Positions 16,622 through 26,302 of a stretch of 64,000 bases of DNA are shown in pieces (position 1 is the first letter of the stretch; the number at the start of each line of letters is the position of its first letter). The notes beneath the pieces were generated by a model that was given only the letters and a program-made list of their open reading frames with translations, was not told the DNA's origin and searched no databases. The stretch covers positions 62,001-126,000 of the forward strand of contig NZ_CABVPX010000008.1 of the NCBI RefSeq assembly GCF_902499125.1, in the 5' to 3' direction. Both the position numbers and the translations under genes were made by a program. The DNA is from Burkholderia arboris. GTDB lineage: Bacteria > Pseudomonadota > Gammaproteobacteria > Burkholderiales > Burkholderiaceae.

Positions 16622-17263
16622 ATGAGCACATCGATCACGCGCCGGCGCCTGCTGGCCGCAGGCATGGCCGCCAGCAGCCTCGCGCTGTCGGGTTGTTTTA
16701 CGCCGGCGCTCTACGAAAACCACGACGAAACCTACATCGAGCACGTTTCCGCCTTCCTGATCACGAAAGACGGCAAAAAACTGGTGGTGCTGGGCGAGCG
16801 CTATCACTACATCTTCGATCTGCCGGAGAAGCTGCGCCCGGTGCTGGCGGCGAGCTACCGCAAATCGCTGCATACGTCGTTCAGCAGCTTCCATGCCGAC
16901 GGCAGCGACGTGACCGGCAACTACGACACCGTTCTGTCGAAGGACGCGTCGGCCGACGAGCGCCTGGCGGCAGCCGCCGATGGCTTCAGCGCCCGGCGCA
17001 ACCAGCTCGAACTCGACGGCAACATCGTCGGCAAGCGCTACTCCACCGAGGGCTTCACGCTGAAGCCGGACGGCGCCGCGCAGGCGTTCAACGAACGCTA
17101 TACGGTCGGCATCGACGAATCGCCGTCGGCCTTTGCGAAGGGACTCCGGATCCTGGCCACGCCTGTCACCGTGGCGGCCGACGGCGTGCTCGTGCTGGGC
17201 GGCATCCTGCTGCTGCCGGTCGCGATTTTTTCACTCAGGGACCGGCCGCTCGCCGGGTTCTAG
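16622..17263 (+). CDS. Lipoprotein of unknown function
   Basis: A 213-residue protein starting MSTSITRRRLLAAGMAASSL and ending its signal at LALSGC, a lipobox with the lipidated Cys at residue 26. The RRR run before the hydrophobic core could also pass the Tat route. The mature part is mixed alpha/beta, and the C-terminus has a hydrophobic span (about 180-203) with GGILLLPVAIFSL, so it may be anchored at both ends. I do not recognise the family. The gene has a long leader and a possible operator upstream. The SD sequence is weak (ACAAGAA). Confidence 0.7.
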   Translation: MSTSITRRRLLAAGMAASSLALSGCFTPALYENHDETYIEHVSAFLITKDGKKLVVLGERYHYIFDLPEKLRPVLAASYRKSLHTSFSSFHADGSDVTGNYDTVLSKDASADERLAAAADGFSARRNQLELDGNIVGKRYSTEGFTLKPDGAAQAFNERYTVGIDESPSAFAKGLRILATPVTVAADGVLVLGGILLLPVAIFSLRDRPLAGF

Positions 17264-17315
17264 CGCGACCGCCCCGGCAACGCGCCCGGCCGACGCCTGA
17301 AAGAGGAGCATCGAC

Positions 17316-17882
17316 ATGCGTGACCCTTCGCCACATCCGTCCTCGCTCGGCCCGCAGCTCAGGCGCTGGCGCGCGCTGCGCCGCATCAAGCAAAGCCACG
17401 CGGCCGAACTGTTCGGCGTCGCGCAATCGACGATCTCGCGCTGGGAGGCCGGCCTCCAGCAGATGTCGCCCGACGAGCGCGCGACGGCCGAGCAGTTGCT
17501 CGCCGCGCGCCTCGATTCCGCGGGCGACCACGCGCTCGCGCGGCTCGTCGCGGGCAGCGCGGGCCGCATGCATCTCGTGTGCGATCTCACGCACCGCCTG
17601 CTCGCCAGCTCGCCGGCGCGTGCGGCCGAATTCTCGCAACCGCTGTCGACACTGCTCGGCGCGTCGCTGTGGCGCTACGCGACGCCGGAAATCGCCCGCA
17701 TGGAAGCCGCGCTCGACCCGCTCGGCTGGCACGACCGCGCGGGGCCGCCGAGCGTCGAATTCGACACCGGCGCGAATGCGTCGCGCGTCGTGCCGATTCG
17801 CGGCAGCCGGTGCCGGTGGACACGGATGACGCTGTCGGACGGCTCGGCCGCGCGCCTCGTGGAAACGCTGCACGATGCGTAA
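17316..17882 (+). CDS. XRE-family helix-turn-helix regulator
   Basis: A 188-residue protein. The N-terminal HTH (residues 12-50) reads LRRWRALRRIKQSHAAELFG followed by VAQSTISRWEAG, a standard Cro/C1-type domain. The C-terminal two-thirds carry no known motif and probably sense a signal or oligomerise. AGAGGAG lies 8 bases before ATG 17316. It is 52 bp after the lipoprotein gene on the same strand and could be cotranscribed. Targets are unknown. Confidence 0.82.
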   Translation: MRDPSPHPSSLGPQLRRWRALRRIKQSHAAELFGVAQSTISRWEAGLQQMSPDERATAEQLLAARLDSAGDHALARLVAGSAGRMHLVCDLTHRLLASSPARAAEFSQPLSTLLGASLWRYATPEIARMEAALDPLGWHDRAGPPSVEFDTGANASRVVPIRGSRCRWTRMTLSDGSAARLVETLHDA

Positions 17883-17976
17883 GCGCGGCATTGCAACGCG
17901 CTGCGCGCGTCGGCGCAGTCGCACGCAACGCACAGGAATTCATCTTGACTGACGGCGCGGCCCGGAGGATTGCCCT

Positions 17977-18186
17977 ATGTCGATGTTCGCCGTACGCGCG
18001 CTCGTGATCGTCGCGTTCATGCTCTATACGGGCATCGCGATACTGGGCGCGCTTCGCTCCGGCGTCGCCAACGCCGGCGGCCAGCGCGTGGCGCGCCGCA
18101 GCCATCCCTACGCATTCGGCTTCGTCGTCCTGATCCAGACCGGCTTCTTCGCGCTGTTCTGCTGGGCCGGCTTTTCGCTGATCTAG
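17977..18186 (+). CDS. Small membrane protein
   Basis: A 69-residue protein with two hydrophobic spans (about 5-28 and 46-68) separated by a basic loop (QRVARRSHPY). A strong SD sequence, GGAGG, sits 8 bases before ATG 17977, supporting that it is real despite its size. No family is recognised. Confidence 0.65.
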   Translation: MSMFAVRALVIVAFMLYTGIAILGALRSGVANAGGQRVARRSHPYAFGFVVLIQTGFFALFCWAGFSLI

Positions 18187-18308
18187 GCGCATCCGTCGGC
18201 GGGGCCGGCCCGTCACGCCCGATCCCGCCTCCGCCACGCATATTTCATGCGTGGACCAACCGCGCGCGGCCGGCGTACGCTTGACGGCTCATCGCAAGGA
18301 CGCCGACC

Positions 18309-18890
18309 ATGAATCCCGATACGATCCGCGCGCGGCTCGATTTCCTGCGCGAAGCCGAACGCCTGAAGGACGTGCTGCGCAGCGGCTACACGTCGGCCGG
18401 CCGCCCGGAAAGCACGGCCGAGCACAGCTGGCGGCTGTGCCTGATGGCGCTCGTGTTCGCCGATGCGCTGCCCGGCATCGACACGCTGAAACTGCTGAAG
18501 CTGTGCGTCGTCCACGATCTCGGCGAGGCGCTGCACGGCGACATCCCCGCGATCGAGCAGGCCGCGCACCCCGACAAGAGCGCGCACGAACGCGACGACC
18601 TGCTGACGCTGACCGCCTCGCTCGACCGCACGCTGCGCGACGAAATCGTCACGCTGTGGGACGAATACGAGGCCGCCGCGTCGCCGGAGGCGCGCGCGGC
18701 GAAGGCGCTCGACAAGCTCGAAACGATCCTGCAGCACAACCAGGGCAGCAACCCGCCCGATTTCGACTACGCATTCAATCTCGGCTATGGGCGGCGCTAT
18801 ACCGACGCCGCGCCGCTGTTCAGCGCGATCCGCGAGATCGTCGATGCCGATACACGGCGCAGGATCGACGCGGGCGGGCAGCACGCGTAA
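18309..18890 (+). CDS. HD-domain phosphohydrolase (YfbR/HDDC2-like 5'-nucleotidase)
   Basis: A 193-residue HD protein. The metal ligands are visible in order: His in STAEHSWR, the HD pair in VVHDLGE, and the last Asp in KALDKLE. Length and motif wording match YfbR/HDDC2 enzymes, which remove phosphate from deoxynucleoside monophosphates. AAGGA precedes ATG 18309. It ends 55 bp before the methyltransferase gene. Activity as a deoxynucleotidase is inferred from family resemblance. Confidence 0.85.
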   Translation: MNPDTIRARLDFLREAERLKDVLRSGYTSAGRPESTAEHSWRLCLMALVFADALPGIDTLKLLKLCVVHDLGEALHGDIPAIEQAAHPDKSAHERDDLLTLTASLDRTLRDEIVTLWDEYEAAASPEARAAKALDKLETILQHNQGSNPPDFDYAFNLGYGRRYTDAAPLFSAIREIVDADTRRRIDAGGQHA

Positions 18891-18945
18891 GCTCGCGGGA
18901 TCGGGCGCGCCGCACCGCGTGCCCCGCTCGCACGAGGCCCGACGC

Positions 18946-19674
18946 ATGACGCAGAACATTTACGACGACCCGGCCTTCTTCGAAGGCTACAGCCGCCTGA
19001 GCCGCTCGGTTCACGGGCTCGACGGCGCGCCCGAATGGCCCGCGCTGCGGGCGCTGCTGCCGGATCTGCGAGGCCGCCACGTGCTCGACCTCGGCTGCGG
19101 CTACGGCTGGTTCAGCCGCTGGGCGGCCGATCAGGGGGCAGCCAGCGTGCTCGGCGTCGACGTGTCCGAACGCATGCTCGCACGCGCGGCATCGACCGCC
19201 GCGCATCCGGCGATCACGTACCGCCGCGCCGACCTCGAAACGCTCGCGCTGCCGGATGCCGCGTTCGATCTCGCATACAGCTCGCTCGCGTTCCACTACA
19301 TCGCGCATCTCGACACGCTGCTGCGGTCGATCCACCGCGCGCTCGCGCCGGGCGGGCGGCTCGTGTTCTCGATCGAGCATCCGGTCTATACGGCGCCACG
19401 CCGGCCCGGCTTCGTCGTCGATGCGCAGGGCAACCGTTCGTGGCCACTCGACGGCTACCAGCGCGAAGGCGAACGCGTGACCGACTGGCTCGCGCCGGGT
19501 GTCGTCAAGCAGCACCGCACGCTCGGCACGCTCGTGAACCTGCTGATCGGCAGCGGCTTCACGCTCACGCACCTGGACGAATGGGGGCCGACGCCCGAGC
19601 AGGTCGACGCGATGCCCGCGCTCGACGAGGAGCGCGACCGGCCGATGCTCGCGATCGTCGCCGCGCAGCGGTAG
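18946..19674 (+). CDS. Class I SAM-dependent methyltransferase
   Basis: A 242-residue enzyme with motif I VLDLGCGYGWFSRW (about 43-56), the acidic end of strand 2 in VLGVDVSERML and motif IV-like DLAYSSLAFHYI. These are typical of small-molecule methyltransferases of the UbiE/BioC type. ATG 18946 gives the natural N-terminus (MTQNIYDDPAFFEGYS); the open frame further upstream overlaps the HD gene and is not coding. The substrate is unknown. Confidence 0.87.
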   Translation: MTQNIYDDPAFFEGYSRLSRSVHGLDGAPEWPALRALLPDLRGRHVLDLGCGYGWFSRWAADQGAASVLGVDVSERMLARAASTAAHPAITYRRADLETLALPDAAFDLAYSSLAFHYIAHLDTLLRSIHRALAPGGRLVFSIEHPVYTAPRRPGFVVDAQGNRSWPLDGYQREGERVTDWLAPGVVKQHRTLGTLVNLLIGSGFTLTHLDEWGPTPEQVDAMPALDEERDRPMLAIVAAQR

Positions 19675-19938
19675 CGCGGGCGGCCGCCCATTCACGGATC
19701 GCCACAATCGCGCCGCCCGCCCGCCGCTGCGGCACGGCTCTCGCACAATTCAGCACAATTTCCACACGATTTGGCGCGAATTCCTCGCTTACCATGAGCG
19801 TCTGATTCGATTCGGCACGCCCGCGCGATGCGTACGCGGATTCCGTCGCGGGCAACACGCCCGGCATGCGACACCAACCGGATCGCCCTGCTCGGCCGCA
19901 CGCATCGCCGGCGCCCGCTTCATCCTCGCTGCGCTCTC

Positions 19939-21132
19939 ATGACCCAGAAGACCCATCGCCGCCGGCGCATCGTGCTGGCTACCCTTGCCGTCGTCGCGAT
20001 CGCGGCCGGCGTCACGCTGAAGGCCTGCGCGCCCGACAAGCATCCGCAGTACCTGTCCGCGCCCGTCACGCGCGGCGATCTCGAGAACGCGGTACTCGCG
20101 ACCGGCGCGCTGCAGGCATTCAGGCAGGTCGACGTCGGTGCGCAGGTGTCGGGGCAATTGAAGACGCTGAAGGTCAAGCTCGGCGACAAGGTCACGAAGG
20201 GCCAGTGGCTCGCCGAGATCGACCCCGTGATTTCGGAAAACACGCTGCGCCAGGCGCGCGCGAGCGAAGAAAGCCTGCGTGCACAACATCAGTCGACCGC
20301 CGCGCAACTGACGCAGGCCGAACTCGCGTTCCGGCGCCAGCAGGCGATGCTGCCCGACGATGCGACGTCGCGCGAATCGTTCGAGGCCGCGCGCGCGACG
20401 CTCGACGTGCAGCGCGCGACACTCGCGTCGCTCGCCGCGCAGATCCGTTCGGCCCGCATCCAGATCGAGACCGCGCAGGCCAACCTCGGCTATACGCGCA
20501 TCGTCGCGCCGATCGACGGCGAGGTCGTCGCGATCGTCACGCAGGAAGGCCAGACCGTGATCGCGCAGCAGCAGGCGCCGGTGATCCTGAAGCTCGCGAA
20601 TCTCGACACGATGACCGTGAAGGCACAGGTGTCGGAAGCCGACGTGATCCGCGTGAGCGCCGGCCAGACCGCGTATTTCACGATCCTCGGCGAGCCGGAC
20701 AAGCGTCACTACGGCAAGCTGCGCGCGATCGAGCCGGCGCCGCAGAACTACGCCGACGCGCAAAGCGCGCTCGGCGGCGGCGCGGGCGGCAGCGCGAAAC
20801 CGAACGCCGCGGTGTTCTACAACGCGCTGTTCGACGTGCCGAATCCCGAGCACCGGCTGCGCATCTCGATGACCGCGCAAGTCAGCATCGTGCTCGGCAA
20901 CGCACGCAACGCGCTCAGCATTCCGGCCGCGGCGCTCGGCGAGAAACGCAAGGACGGCACCTATGCGGTGCGCGTGCTGCGCGCCGACGGCAGCACGGAA
21001 ACGCGCAACATCCGCATCGGCATCAACAACAACGTGCGCGTCGAAGTGCTGGCCGGCCTGAAGGACGGCGAGCGCGTCGTGATCGGCGAAGCCTCGGCGG
21101 ACGAGCACGCGCCGCTATCGGACGTGGTGTGA
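19939..21132 (+). CDS. macA: MacA-like periplasmic efflux adaptor
   Basis: A 397-residue membrane-fusion protein. An N-terminal membrane anchor (about residues 9-25) is followed by the lipoyl half QVDVGAQVSGQLKTLKVKLGD, a coiled-coil hairpin (about 85-160) and the second lipoyl half with IVAPIDGEVVAI, the MacA order. It links the MacB permease to the outer-membrane channel and stimulates ATPase activity. ATG 19939 is chosen because the frame before it codes an Arg-rich segment unlike any adaptor. It is the first gene of the macA-macB-nodT operon, with only 2 bp before macB. Confidence 0.92.
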   Translation: MTQKTHRRRRIVLATLAVVAIAAGVTLKACAPDKHPQYLSAPVTRGDLENAVLATGALQAFRQVDVGAQVSGQLKTLKVKLGDKVTKGQWLAEIDPVISENTLRQARASEESLRAQHQSTAAQLTQAELAFRRQQAMLPDDATSRESFEAARATLDVQRATLASLAAQIRSARIQIETAQANLGYTRIVAPIDGEVVAIVTQEGQTVIAQQQAPVILKLANLDTMTVKAQVSEADVIRVSAGQTAYFTILGEPDKRHYGKLRAIEPAPQNYADAQSALGGGAGGSAKPNAAVFYNALFDVPNPEHRLRISMTAQVSIVLGNARNALSIPAAALGEKRKDGTYAVRVLRADGSTETRNIRIGINNNVRVEVLAGLKDGERVVIGEASADEHAPLSDVV

Positions 21133-21134
21133 CG

Positions 21135-23168
21135 ATGAGCCAGCCCCTGCTGAAACTCGCGGCCGTCACGCGACGCTTTCCGGCCGGCGACAAGGACGTC
21201 GTCGTCCTGAACAACGTGAACCTGTCGATCGATGCGGGCGAGATCGTCGCGATCGTCGGCGCGTCGGGCTCCGGCAAGTCGACACTGATGAACATCCTCG
21301 GCTGCCTCGATCACCCGAGCGAAGGCATCTACACGGTCGGCGGACGCGATACGCACATGCTCGACAGCGACGAGCTGGCGCAGCTGCGTCGCGAGCACTT
21401 CGGCTTCGTGTTCCAGCGCTATCACCTGCTGCCGCACGTCGACGCGGTCGCGAACCTCGAAATGCCGGCGATCTACGCGGGCACCACGCGAGCGGCGCGG
21501 CACGCACGCGCACGCGAACTGCTCGCGCGCCTCGGGCTCGCGGATCGCGCGCATCATCGGCCCGGGCAACTGTCCGGCGGCCAGCAGCAGCGCGTGAGCA
21601 TCGCGCGTGCGCTGATGAACGGCGGCCAGGTGATCCTCGCCGACGAACCGACCGGCGCGCTCGACACGAAAAGCGGCCAGGACGTGATCCGGATCCTGCA
21701 CGAGCTGAACGCGCTCGGCCATACGATCGTCATCGTCACGCACGACAAGGCCGTCGCGCGCCATGCGCGACGCATCATCGAAATCAGCGATGGCGAGATC
21801 GTCGCCGACCGGCCGAACCGCCACTACGCGGAAGCGCTTGCGGAAGCCGGCATCGCTGCCGCCGCAGCGTCCGGCCCGGCAACGGACGCGCCCTCCGCAC
21901 CCGCCGCTCACGATGCGCCGCCGCCCTCTGACGCCGAACCCGGCCCGCGCGCGCGCCGCTTCGCGGCCGGCACCGGCCGCTTCGCCGAGGCATGCCGGAT
22001 GGCGTGGATCGCGCTCGTGTCGCACCGGCTGCGCACGCTGCTGACGATGCTCGGCATCATCATCGGCATCACGTCGGTCGTGTCGATCGTCGCGGTCGGC
22101 GAAGGCGCGAAGCGCTACATGCTCGACGAGATCGGCAGCATCGGCACCAACACGATCAACGTCTATCCGGGCACCGACTGGGGCGACAGCCGCGCCGACA
22201 CGATCCAGACGCTCGTGCCGGCCGACGTCGCCGCGCTCGCCGAGCAGCCGTACGTCGACAGCGCGACACCCGAAACGTCGCGCACGCTGCTGCTGCGCTA
22301 CCGCAACGTCGACGTCAACGCGCTCGTGAGCGGCGTCGGCGACCGCTACTTCCAGGCACGCGGGATGCGCTTCGCGCTCGGCGCCGGGTTCGACGACGAC
22401 GCGGTGCGCCGCCAGGCGCAGGTGGCCGTGATCGACCAGAACACGCGCCGCAAGCTGTTCGGCGCGACGCGCAACCCGGTCGGCGACGTGATCCTGGTCG
22501 ACAACGTGCCGTGCGTCGTGATCGGCGTGACGGCCGACAAGAAGAGCGCGTTCGGCAGCGTGAAAAGCCTGAACGTGTGGGTGCCGTACACCACCGCGAG
22601 CGGGCACCTGTTCGGCCAGCGCTATCTCGACAGCATCACCGTGCGCGTGCGCGACGGGCAGCCGAGCATCGCTGCCGAGAAAAGCCTCGAGAAGCTGATG
22701 ATCCAGCGCCACGGCCGCAAGGATTTCTTCACGTACAACATGGACAGCGTGGTCAAGACCGTCGAGAAGACCGGCCAGTCGCTGACGCTGCTGCTGTCGC
22801 TGATCGCCGTGATCTCGCTCGTCGTCGGCGGGATCGGCGTGATGAACATCATGCTGGTGTCGGTCACCGAGCGCACGCGCGAGATCGGTATCCGGATGGC
22901 CGTCGGCGCGCGCCAGTCCGACATCCTGCAGCAGTTCCTCGTCGAGGCCGTGCTCGTCTGCCTGCTCGGCGGCACGATCGGCATCGCGCTGTCGTTCGGG
23001 CTCGGCGCACTGTTCTCGATGTTCGTCGCGCAGTGGAAGATGGTGTTCTCCGCCGGTGCGATCGTGACGGCGTTCGTGTGCTCGACGCTCACCGGTGTGA
23101 TATTCGGTTTCATGCCCGCGCGCAACGCGTCGCGGCTCGATCCGATCGATGCGCTCGCGCGCGACTGA
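21135..23168 (+). CDS. macB: MacB-like ABC transporter, ATPase-permease fusion
   Basis: A 677-residue protein. The N-terminal ATPase has Walker A GASGSGKS (42-49), the signature LSGGQQQR and Walker B VILADEPTGALD. A proline/alanine-rich linker follows (about 245-285), then one membrane span, a large periplasmic domain and three C-terminal spans containing GGIGVMNIMLVSVTERTREI, the FtsX/MacB permease hallmark. It works as a mechanotransmitter with MacA and an outer-membrane channel to expel macrolides, lipopeptides, siderophores or toxins; the real substrate here is unknown. Confidence 0.93.
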   Translation: MSQPLLKLAAVTRRFPAGDKDVVVLNNVNLSIDAGEIVAIVGASGSGKSTLMNILGCLDHPSEGIYTVGGRDTHMLDSDELAQLRREHFGFVFQRYHLLPHVDAVANLEMPAIYAGTTRAARHARARELLARLGLADRAHHRPGQLSGGQQQRVSIARALMNGGQVILADEPTGALDTKSGQDVIRILHELNALGHTIVIVTHDKAVARHARRIIEISDGEIVADRPNRHYAEALAEAGIAAAAASGPATDAPSAPAAHDAPPPSDAEPGPRARRFAAGTGRFAEACRMAWIALVSHRLRTLLTMLGIIIGITSVVSIVAVGEGAKRYMLDEIGSIGTNTINVYPGTDWGDSRADTIQTLVPADVAALAEQPYVDSATPETSRTLLLRYRNVDVNALVSGVGDRYFQARGMRFALGAGFDDDAVRRQAQVAVIDQNTRRKLFGATRNPVGDVILVDNVPCVVIGVTADKKSAFGSVKSLNVWVPYTTASGHLFGQRYLDSITVRVRDGQPSIAAEKSLEKLMIQRHGRKDFFTYNMDSVVKTVEKTGQSLTLLLSLIAVISLVVGGIGVMNIMLVSVTERTREIGIRMAVGARQSDILQQFLVEAVLVCLLGGTIGIALSFGLGALFSMFVAQWKMVFSAGAIVTAFVCSTLTGVIFGFMPARNASRLDPIDALARD

Positions 23169-23181
23169 CGAAAGACCTGCC

Positions 23182-24555
23182 ATGACGCATTCCTCACCGC
23201 TTCACCGCTTCGGCGCAATCGCGTGCGCGGCCGCGCTGCTCGCCGGCTGCGCGGGCGCGCGCCACGACCCGCTGCCGGCGGTCGCGATGCCCGCGAACTG
23301 GGCCGCCCCCATCGCGGCCGACGCGCCGGCCACCGCGCACGACTGGTGGCGCAGCTTCGGCGATCCGCAACTCGACGCGCTGATCGACGACGCGCTGCGC
23401 ACCAACAACGACCTCGCGATCGCGGCGATCCGCGTGTATCGCGCGCAACTGCAGGCCGGGCTCGCCGATACGAACCTGACGCCCAACGTGACGGCCGGCG
23501 GGAACGGCGCCGTGTCGCGCACGCTCGATACGCACCGGACGAGCCGGTCGAGCGGCATCAACGGTTCGCTCAGCTACGAAATCGACCTGTGGGGCCGGCT
23601 GGCCGCGCTGCGCGATGCCGCGCACTGGGAAGCCGATGCAACGGCCGCCGATCTCGAAGCCGCCCGGCTGTCGCTGATCGGCACGACCGCGTCGCTGTAC
23701 TGGCAGATCGGTTATCTGAACCGGCAGATCGCGCTCGGCGACGCGAACATCGCGTATGCGGTGCGCACGCTCGCGGTCGTCCGGTCGCGGCACACGGCCG
23801 GCGCCGTGTCGGGGCTCGACCTCGCGCAGGCCGAACAGAGCCTCGCCGCGCAACGCGCCACGCAGACGCAGCTGATCCAGCAGCGCACCGAGAACCGCCA
23901 CGCGCTCGCCATCCTGTTCGACCGGCCGCCGCAGGAGCGCGCGGCCGAACCGTCGGCGCTGCCCGCCGCAGCGCCACCGGAAGTGGCAGCCGGCCTGCCC
24001 GCGAGCCTGCTCGGCCGGCGCCCCGACCTGCGTGCGGCGGAATTCCGGCTGCGCGAGTCGCTCGCGCAGGTCGACGCGACGCGCACGAGCTTCTACCCGA
24101 CCTTCACGCTGACCGGCAGCGCCGGCACCACGAGCACGAGCCTCGAGCGCGTGCTGATGAATCCGGTCGGCACGCTCGGGCTCGGCCTCGCACTGCCGTT
24201 CATCCAGTGGAACACGATGCAGCTGCAGATCAAGGTGTCGAAGTCGCAGTACGAGGAAGCGGTGGTCGGATTCCGCCAGCGCCTCCATACGGCGCTCGCG
24301 GAAGTCGAGAATGCGTTGTCGGCACGCGTGCAGCTCGAACGCGAGGCCGAACAGCGCGCGTTGTCGCTGGCCCAGGCGCAGCGTGCCGAGCGGCTGGCCG
24401 CCGCGCGCTTCGCGGCCGGCGCAACCGCCGTGCAACCGTGGCTCGACCAGCAGCAGGTACTGAGGAGCGCGCAAAGCGCCGACGAGCTGACGCGCCTGAA
24501 CCGGCTCAACAACCAGATGAAGCTCTACCGCGCGCTCGGCGGCGGCACGTCCTGA
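23182..24555 (+). CDS. NodT/OprM-type outer-membrane efflux lipoprotein
   Basis: A 457-residue RND/ABC outer-membrane factor. The signal ends in the lipobox LLAGC. Two OEP repeats follow, with NDLAIAAIRVYRAQLQAGLAD at the start of repeat one and RRPDLRAAEFRLRESLAQ at repeat two, both characteristic of NodT proteins. It provides the trimeric channel-tunnel for the MacAB pump. ATG 23182 lies 13 bp after macB; the shorter start is needed to place the signal peptide at the N-terminus. Confidence 0.92.
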   Translation: MTHSSPLHRFGAIACAAALLAGCAGARHDPLPAVAMPANWAAPIAADAPATAHDWWRSFGDPQLDALIDDALRTNNDLAIAAIRVYRAQLQAGLADTNLTPNVTAGGNGAVSRTLDTHRTSRSSGINGSLSYEIDLWGRLAALRDAAHWEADATAADLEAARLSLIGTTASLYWQIGYLNRQIALGDANIAYAVRTLAVVRSRHTAGAVSGLDLAQAEQSLAAQRATQTQLIQQRTENRHALAILFDRPPQERAAEPSALPAAAPPEVAAGLPASLLGRRPDLRAAEFRLRESLAQVDATRTSFYPTFTLTGSAGTTSTSLERVLMNPVGTLGLGLALPFIQWNTMQLQIKVSKSQYEEAVVGFRQRLHTALAEVENALSARVQLEREAEQRALSLAQAQRAERLAAARFAAGATAVQPWLDQQQVLRSAQSADELTRLNRLNNQMKLYRALGGGTS

Positions 24556-24585
24556 CCGGCAGGCCGGCGCGACGCGCGGGCCGCG

Positions 24586-26124
24586 TCATTCGCACACGGC
24601 CGCCCCGCGCCGTGCAGGCGCGAACGCCACCGCGCTTGCCGTTGCGAGCACGGCCACGCCGGCCGCGCCGTACACCATCACCCAGCCGAAGCCGTGCACG
24701 AGCGCCGCATGCAGCGCCGCGCCGGTCGGGTCGGCCTGCGCGAGCGCCGGCGCGATCGCGTGCAGCCCGTCGGTGCGGCCCGACGCGATCTCCTGCGCGA
24801 GCCGGCGCAACGCGGCAGCGCCGATCGCGCCCGCCGCCCCGCCCTTCAGGCTCGCAACGATCCCCGCGACCAGCACGAAGCCCATCGCCGCGATGTTCAG
24901 CGCGAGCGAGATCATCCGCGCGCTCATGTCGATCCCCGACGCCATCCCGGCCCGCGAACTCGGTACCGCGCCCGTCGTCGTGTTGGTAACGGGCGTGTTC
25001 GTCAACCCGAGCCCGATGCCGGCGATCACGCAGCCGGGCAGCATCGTCAGCCAGCTCGCATGCTCGGCCGCGCTGCCGAGCCGCATCAGCGCGAAGCCGG
25101 CCGCGATCGTGAACAGGCCGCCCGGAATCACGACGCCCGGCCCGTAGCGCAACGCGAGCCGCTCGCCGAACGGCGGTGCGACCAGCGTCGGCAGCGTGTA
25201 CGCGAGCAATGCGAGGCCGGCCGTCACGCTGTCGTAGCCGAGCGCGACCTGGAACCAGATCGGCAGGTAGATCATGAACGGCCAGAAGCTGAAGTTCATC
25301 CCCATCGAGCCGAAGATCGCGCCGGTGAACGCGCGGATCCGGAACACCGAGAAGTCGAACATCGGCCGCGCGCTGGCGCGCTCCGCGATGACGAAGCCGA
25401 TCACCGCGAGCACGGTTGCGCCGAGCACGCCGAGGCCCGCCGCGCTCGTCAGCCCCAGCTCGGCGCTTTGCGTGATGTAGAACGCGAGACCGAGCACCGC
25501 GAGCGACAGCGTGACGATGCCCGCGACGTCGAGCGTACCCGCATGCGGATCGCGCGATTCCTGCACCGCGCCGCCGATCAGCACGAGCGCGACGGCCGCG
25601 AGCGGCGCATGGACGAGGAACACCCACGGCCAGCTCGCCAGCGCGACGATCGCGCCGCCGGCGATCGGCCCGAAGCCGAGCCCGATGCCGAACACGATTC
25701 CCCAGATCCCGAAGGCGCGGCCGCGTTCGCGGCCCTCGCGGAACTGGTGCGACAGCACCGCAATCTGGCAGATCAGCATCGCGCCGCCGCTCGCGCCCTG
25801 CAGCAGCCGGCCCGCGACGAGCACCGGCACGTTCGGCGCGAGCCCGCACAGCAGCGACGTCGCGCCGAACAGCACGGTGCCGATCACGTACACGCGCTTG
25901 CGGCCGAACCGGTCGGCGAGCGTGCCGGCCGCCATCAACACCGTCGTGCACGCGATCGTGTACGCATTCATGATCCACTGCATGCCGTTGAAATCGCCAT
26001 GCAGCACGCGTTCGAGCGTCGGCAGGATCACCGGCACGCTCGAGATTTCGAGGCCGAACATCAGCGACGTGAGACAGACGGCCGCGAGTGCGACCGCATT
26101 CCTGCGGGAATCGGATAGCGTCAT
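24586..26124 (-). CDS. MFS drug exporter, DHA2 (14-TM) family
   Basis: A 512-residue transporter with about 14 hydrophobic spans. The MFS loop motif GTLADRFGRKRVYV lies between spans 2 and 3, and motif C (GLGFGPIAGGAI) in span 5 marks drug:H+ antiporters. ATG 26122-26124 gives the usual short N-terminus (MTLSDSRRN). It is convergent with the nodT gene (30 bp) and divergent from a LysR regulator, with a dyad between them. It probably exports a toxic compound sensed by that regulator. Confidence 0.9.
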   Translation of the reverse strand: MTLSDSRRNAVALAAVCLTSLMFGLEISSVPVILPTLERVLHGDFNGMQWIMNAYTIACTTVLMAAGTLADRFGRKRVYVIGTVLFGATSLLCGLAPNVPVLVAGRLLQGASGGAMLICQIAVLSHQFREGRERGRAFGIWGIVFGIGLGFGPIAGGAIVALASWPWVFLVHAPLAAVALVLIGGAVQESRDPHAGTLDVAGIVTLSLAVLGLAFYITQSAELGLTSAAGLGVLGATVLAVIGFVIAERASARPMFDFSVFRIRAFTGAIFGSMGMNFSFWPFMIYLPIWFQVALGYDSVTAGLALLAYTLPTLVAPPFGERLALRYGPGVVIPGGLFTIAAGFALMRLGSAAEHASWLTMLPGCVIAGIGLGLTNTPVTNTTTGAVPSSRAGMASGIDMSARMISLALNIAAMGFVLVAGIVASLKGGAAGAIGAAALRRLAQEIASGRTDGLHAIAPALAQADPTGAALHAALVHGFGWVMVYGAAGVAVLATASAVAFAPARRGAAVCE

Positions 26125-26227
26125 GCGTATTGCGCGGCGGCCCGGCGACAGGCCGCGCGCCTCCAGGTGAGTAGGATTCGCCGCGTGCGGCCGGCGACGC
26201 ACGCTGGACGGGAATCGGTACTATAGT

Positions 26228-26278
26228 GAGAATTCCCTTCCCCATTGACGCGTATATTTCCACGAACTGGGGAATCTC
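26228..26278. promoter_or_regulatory. Dyad in the MFS/LysR divergent control region
   Basis: GAGAATTCCC (26228-26237) faces GGGGAATCTC (26269-26278) as an imperfect inverted repeat, and inside it TTCCCCA (26238-26244) and TGGGGAA (26268-26274) form a perfect 7-bp pair around 23 bp. A TATAGT -10-like box for the leftward MFS gene sits at 26220-26225. This is a plausible binding region for the LysR protein encoded at 26303. Confidence 0.45.
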
Positions 26279-26302
26279 AGGACTCAATCACGGCAACTCG
26301 CG

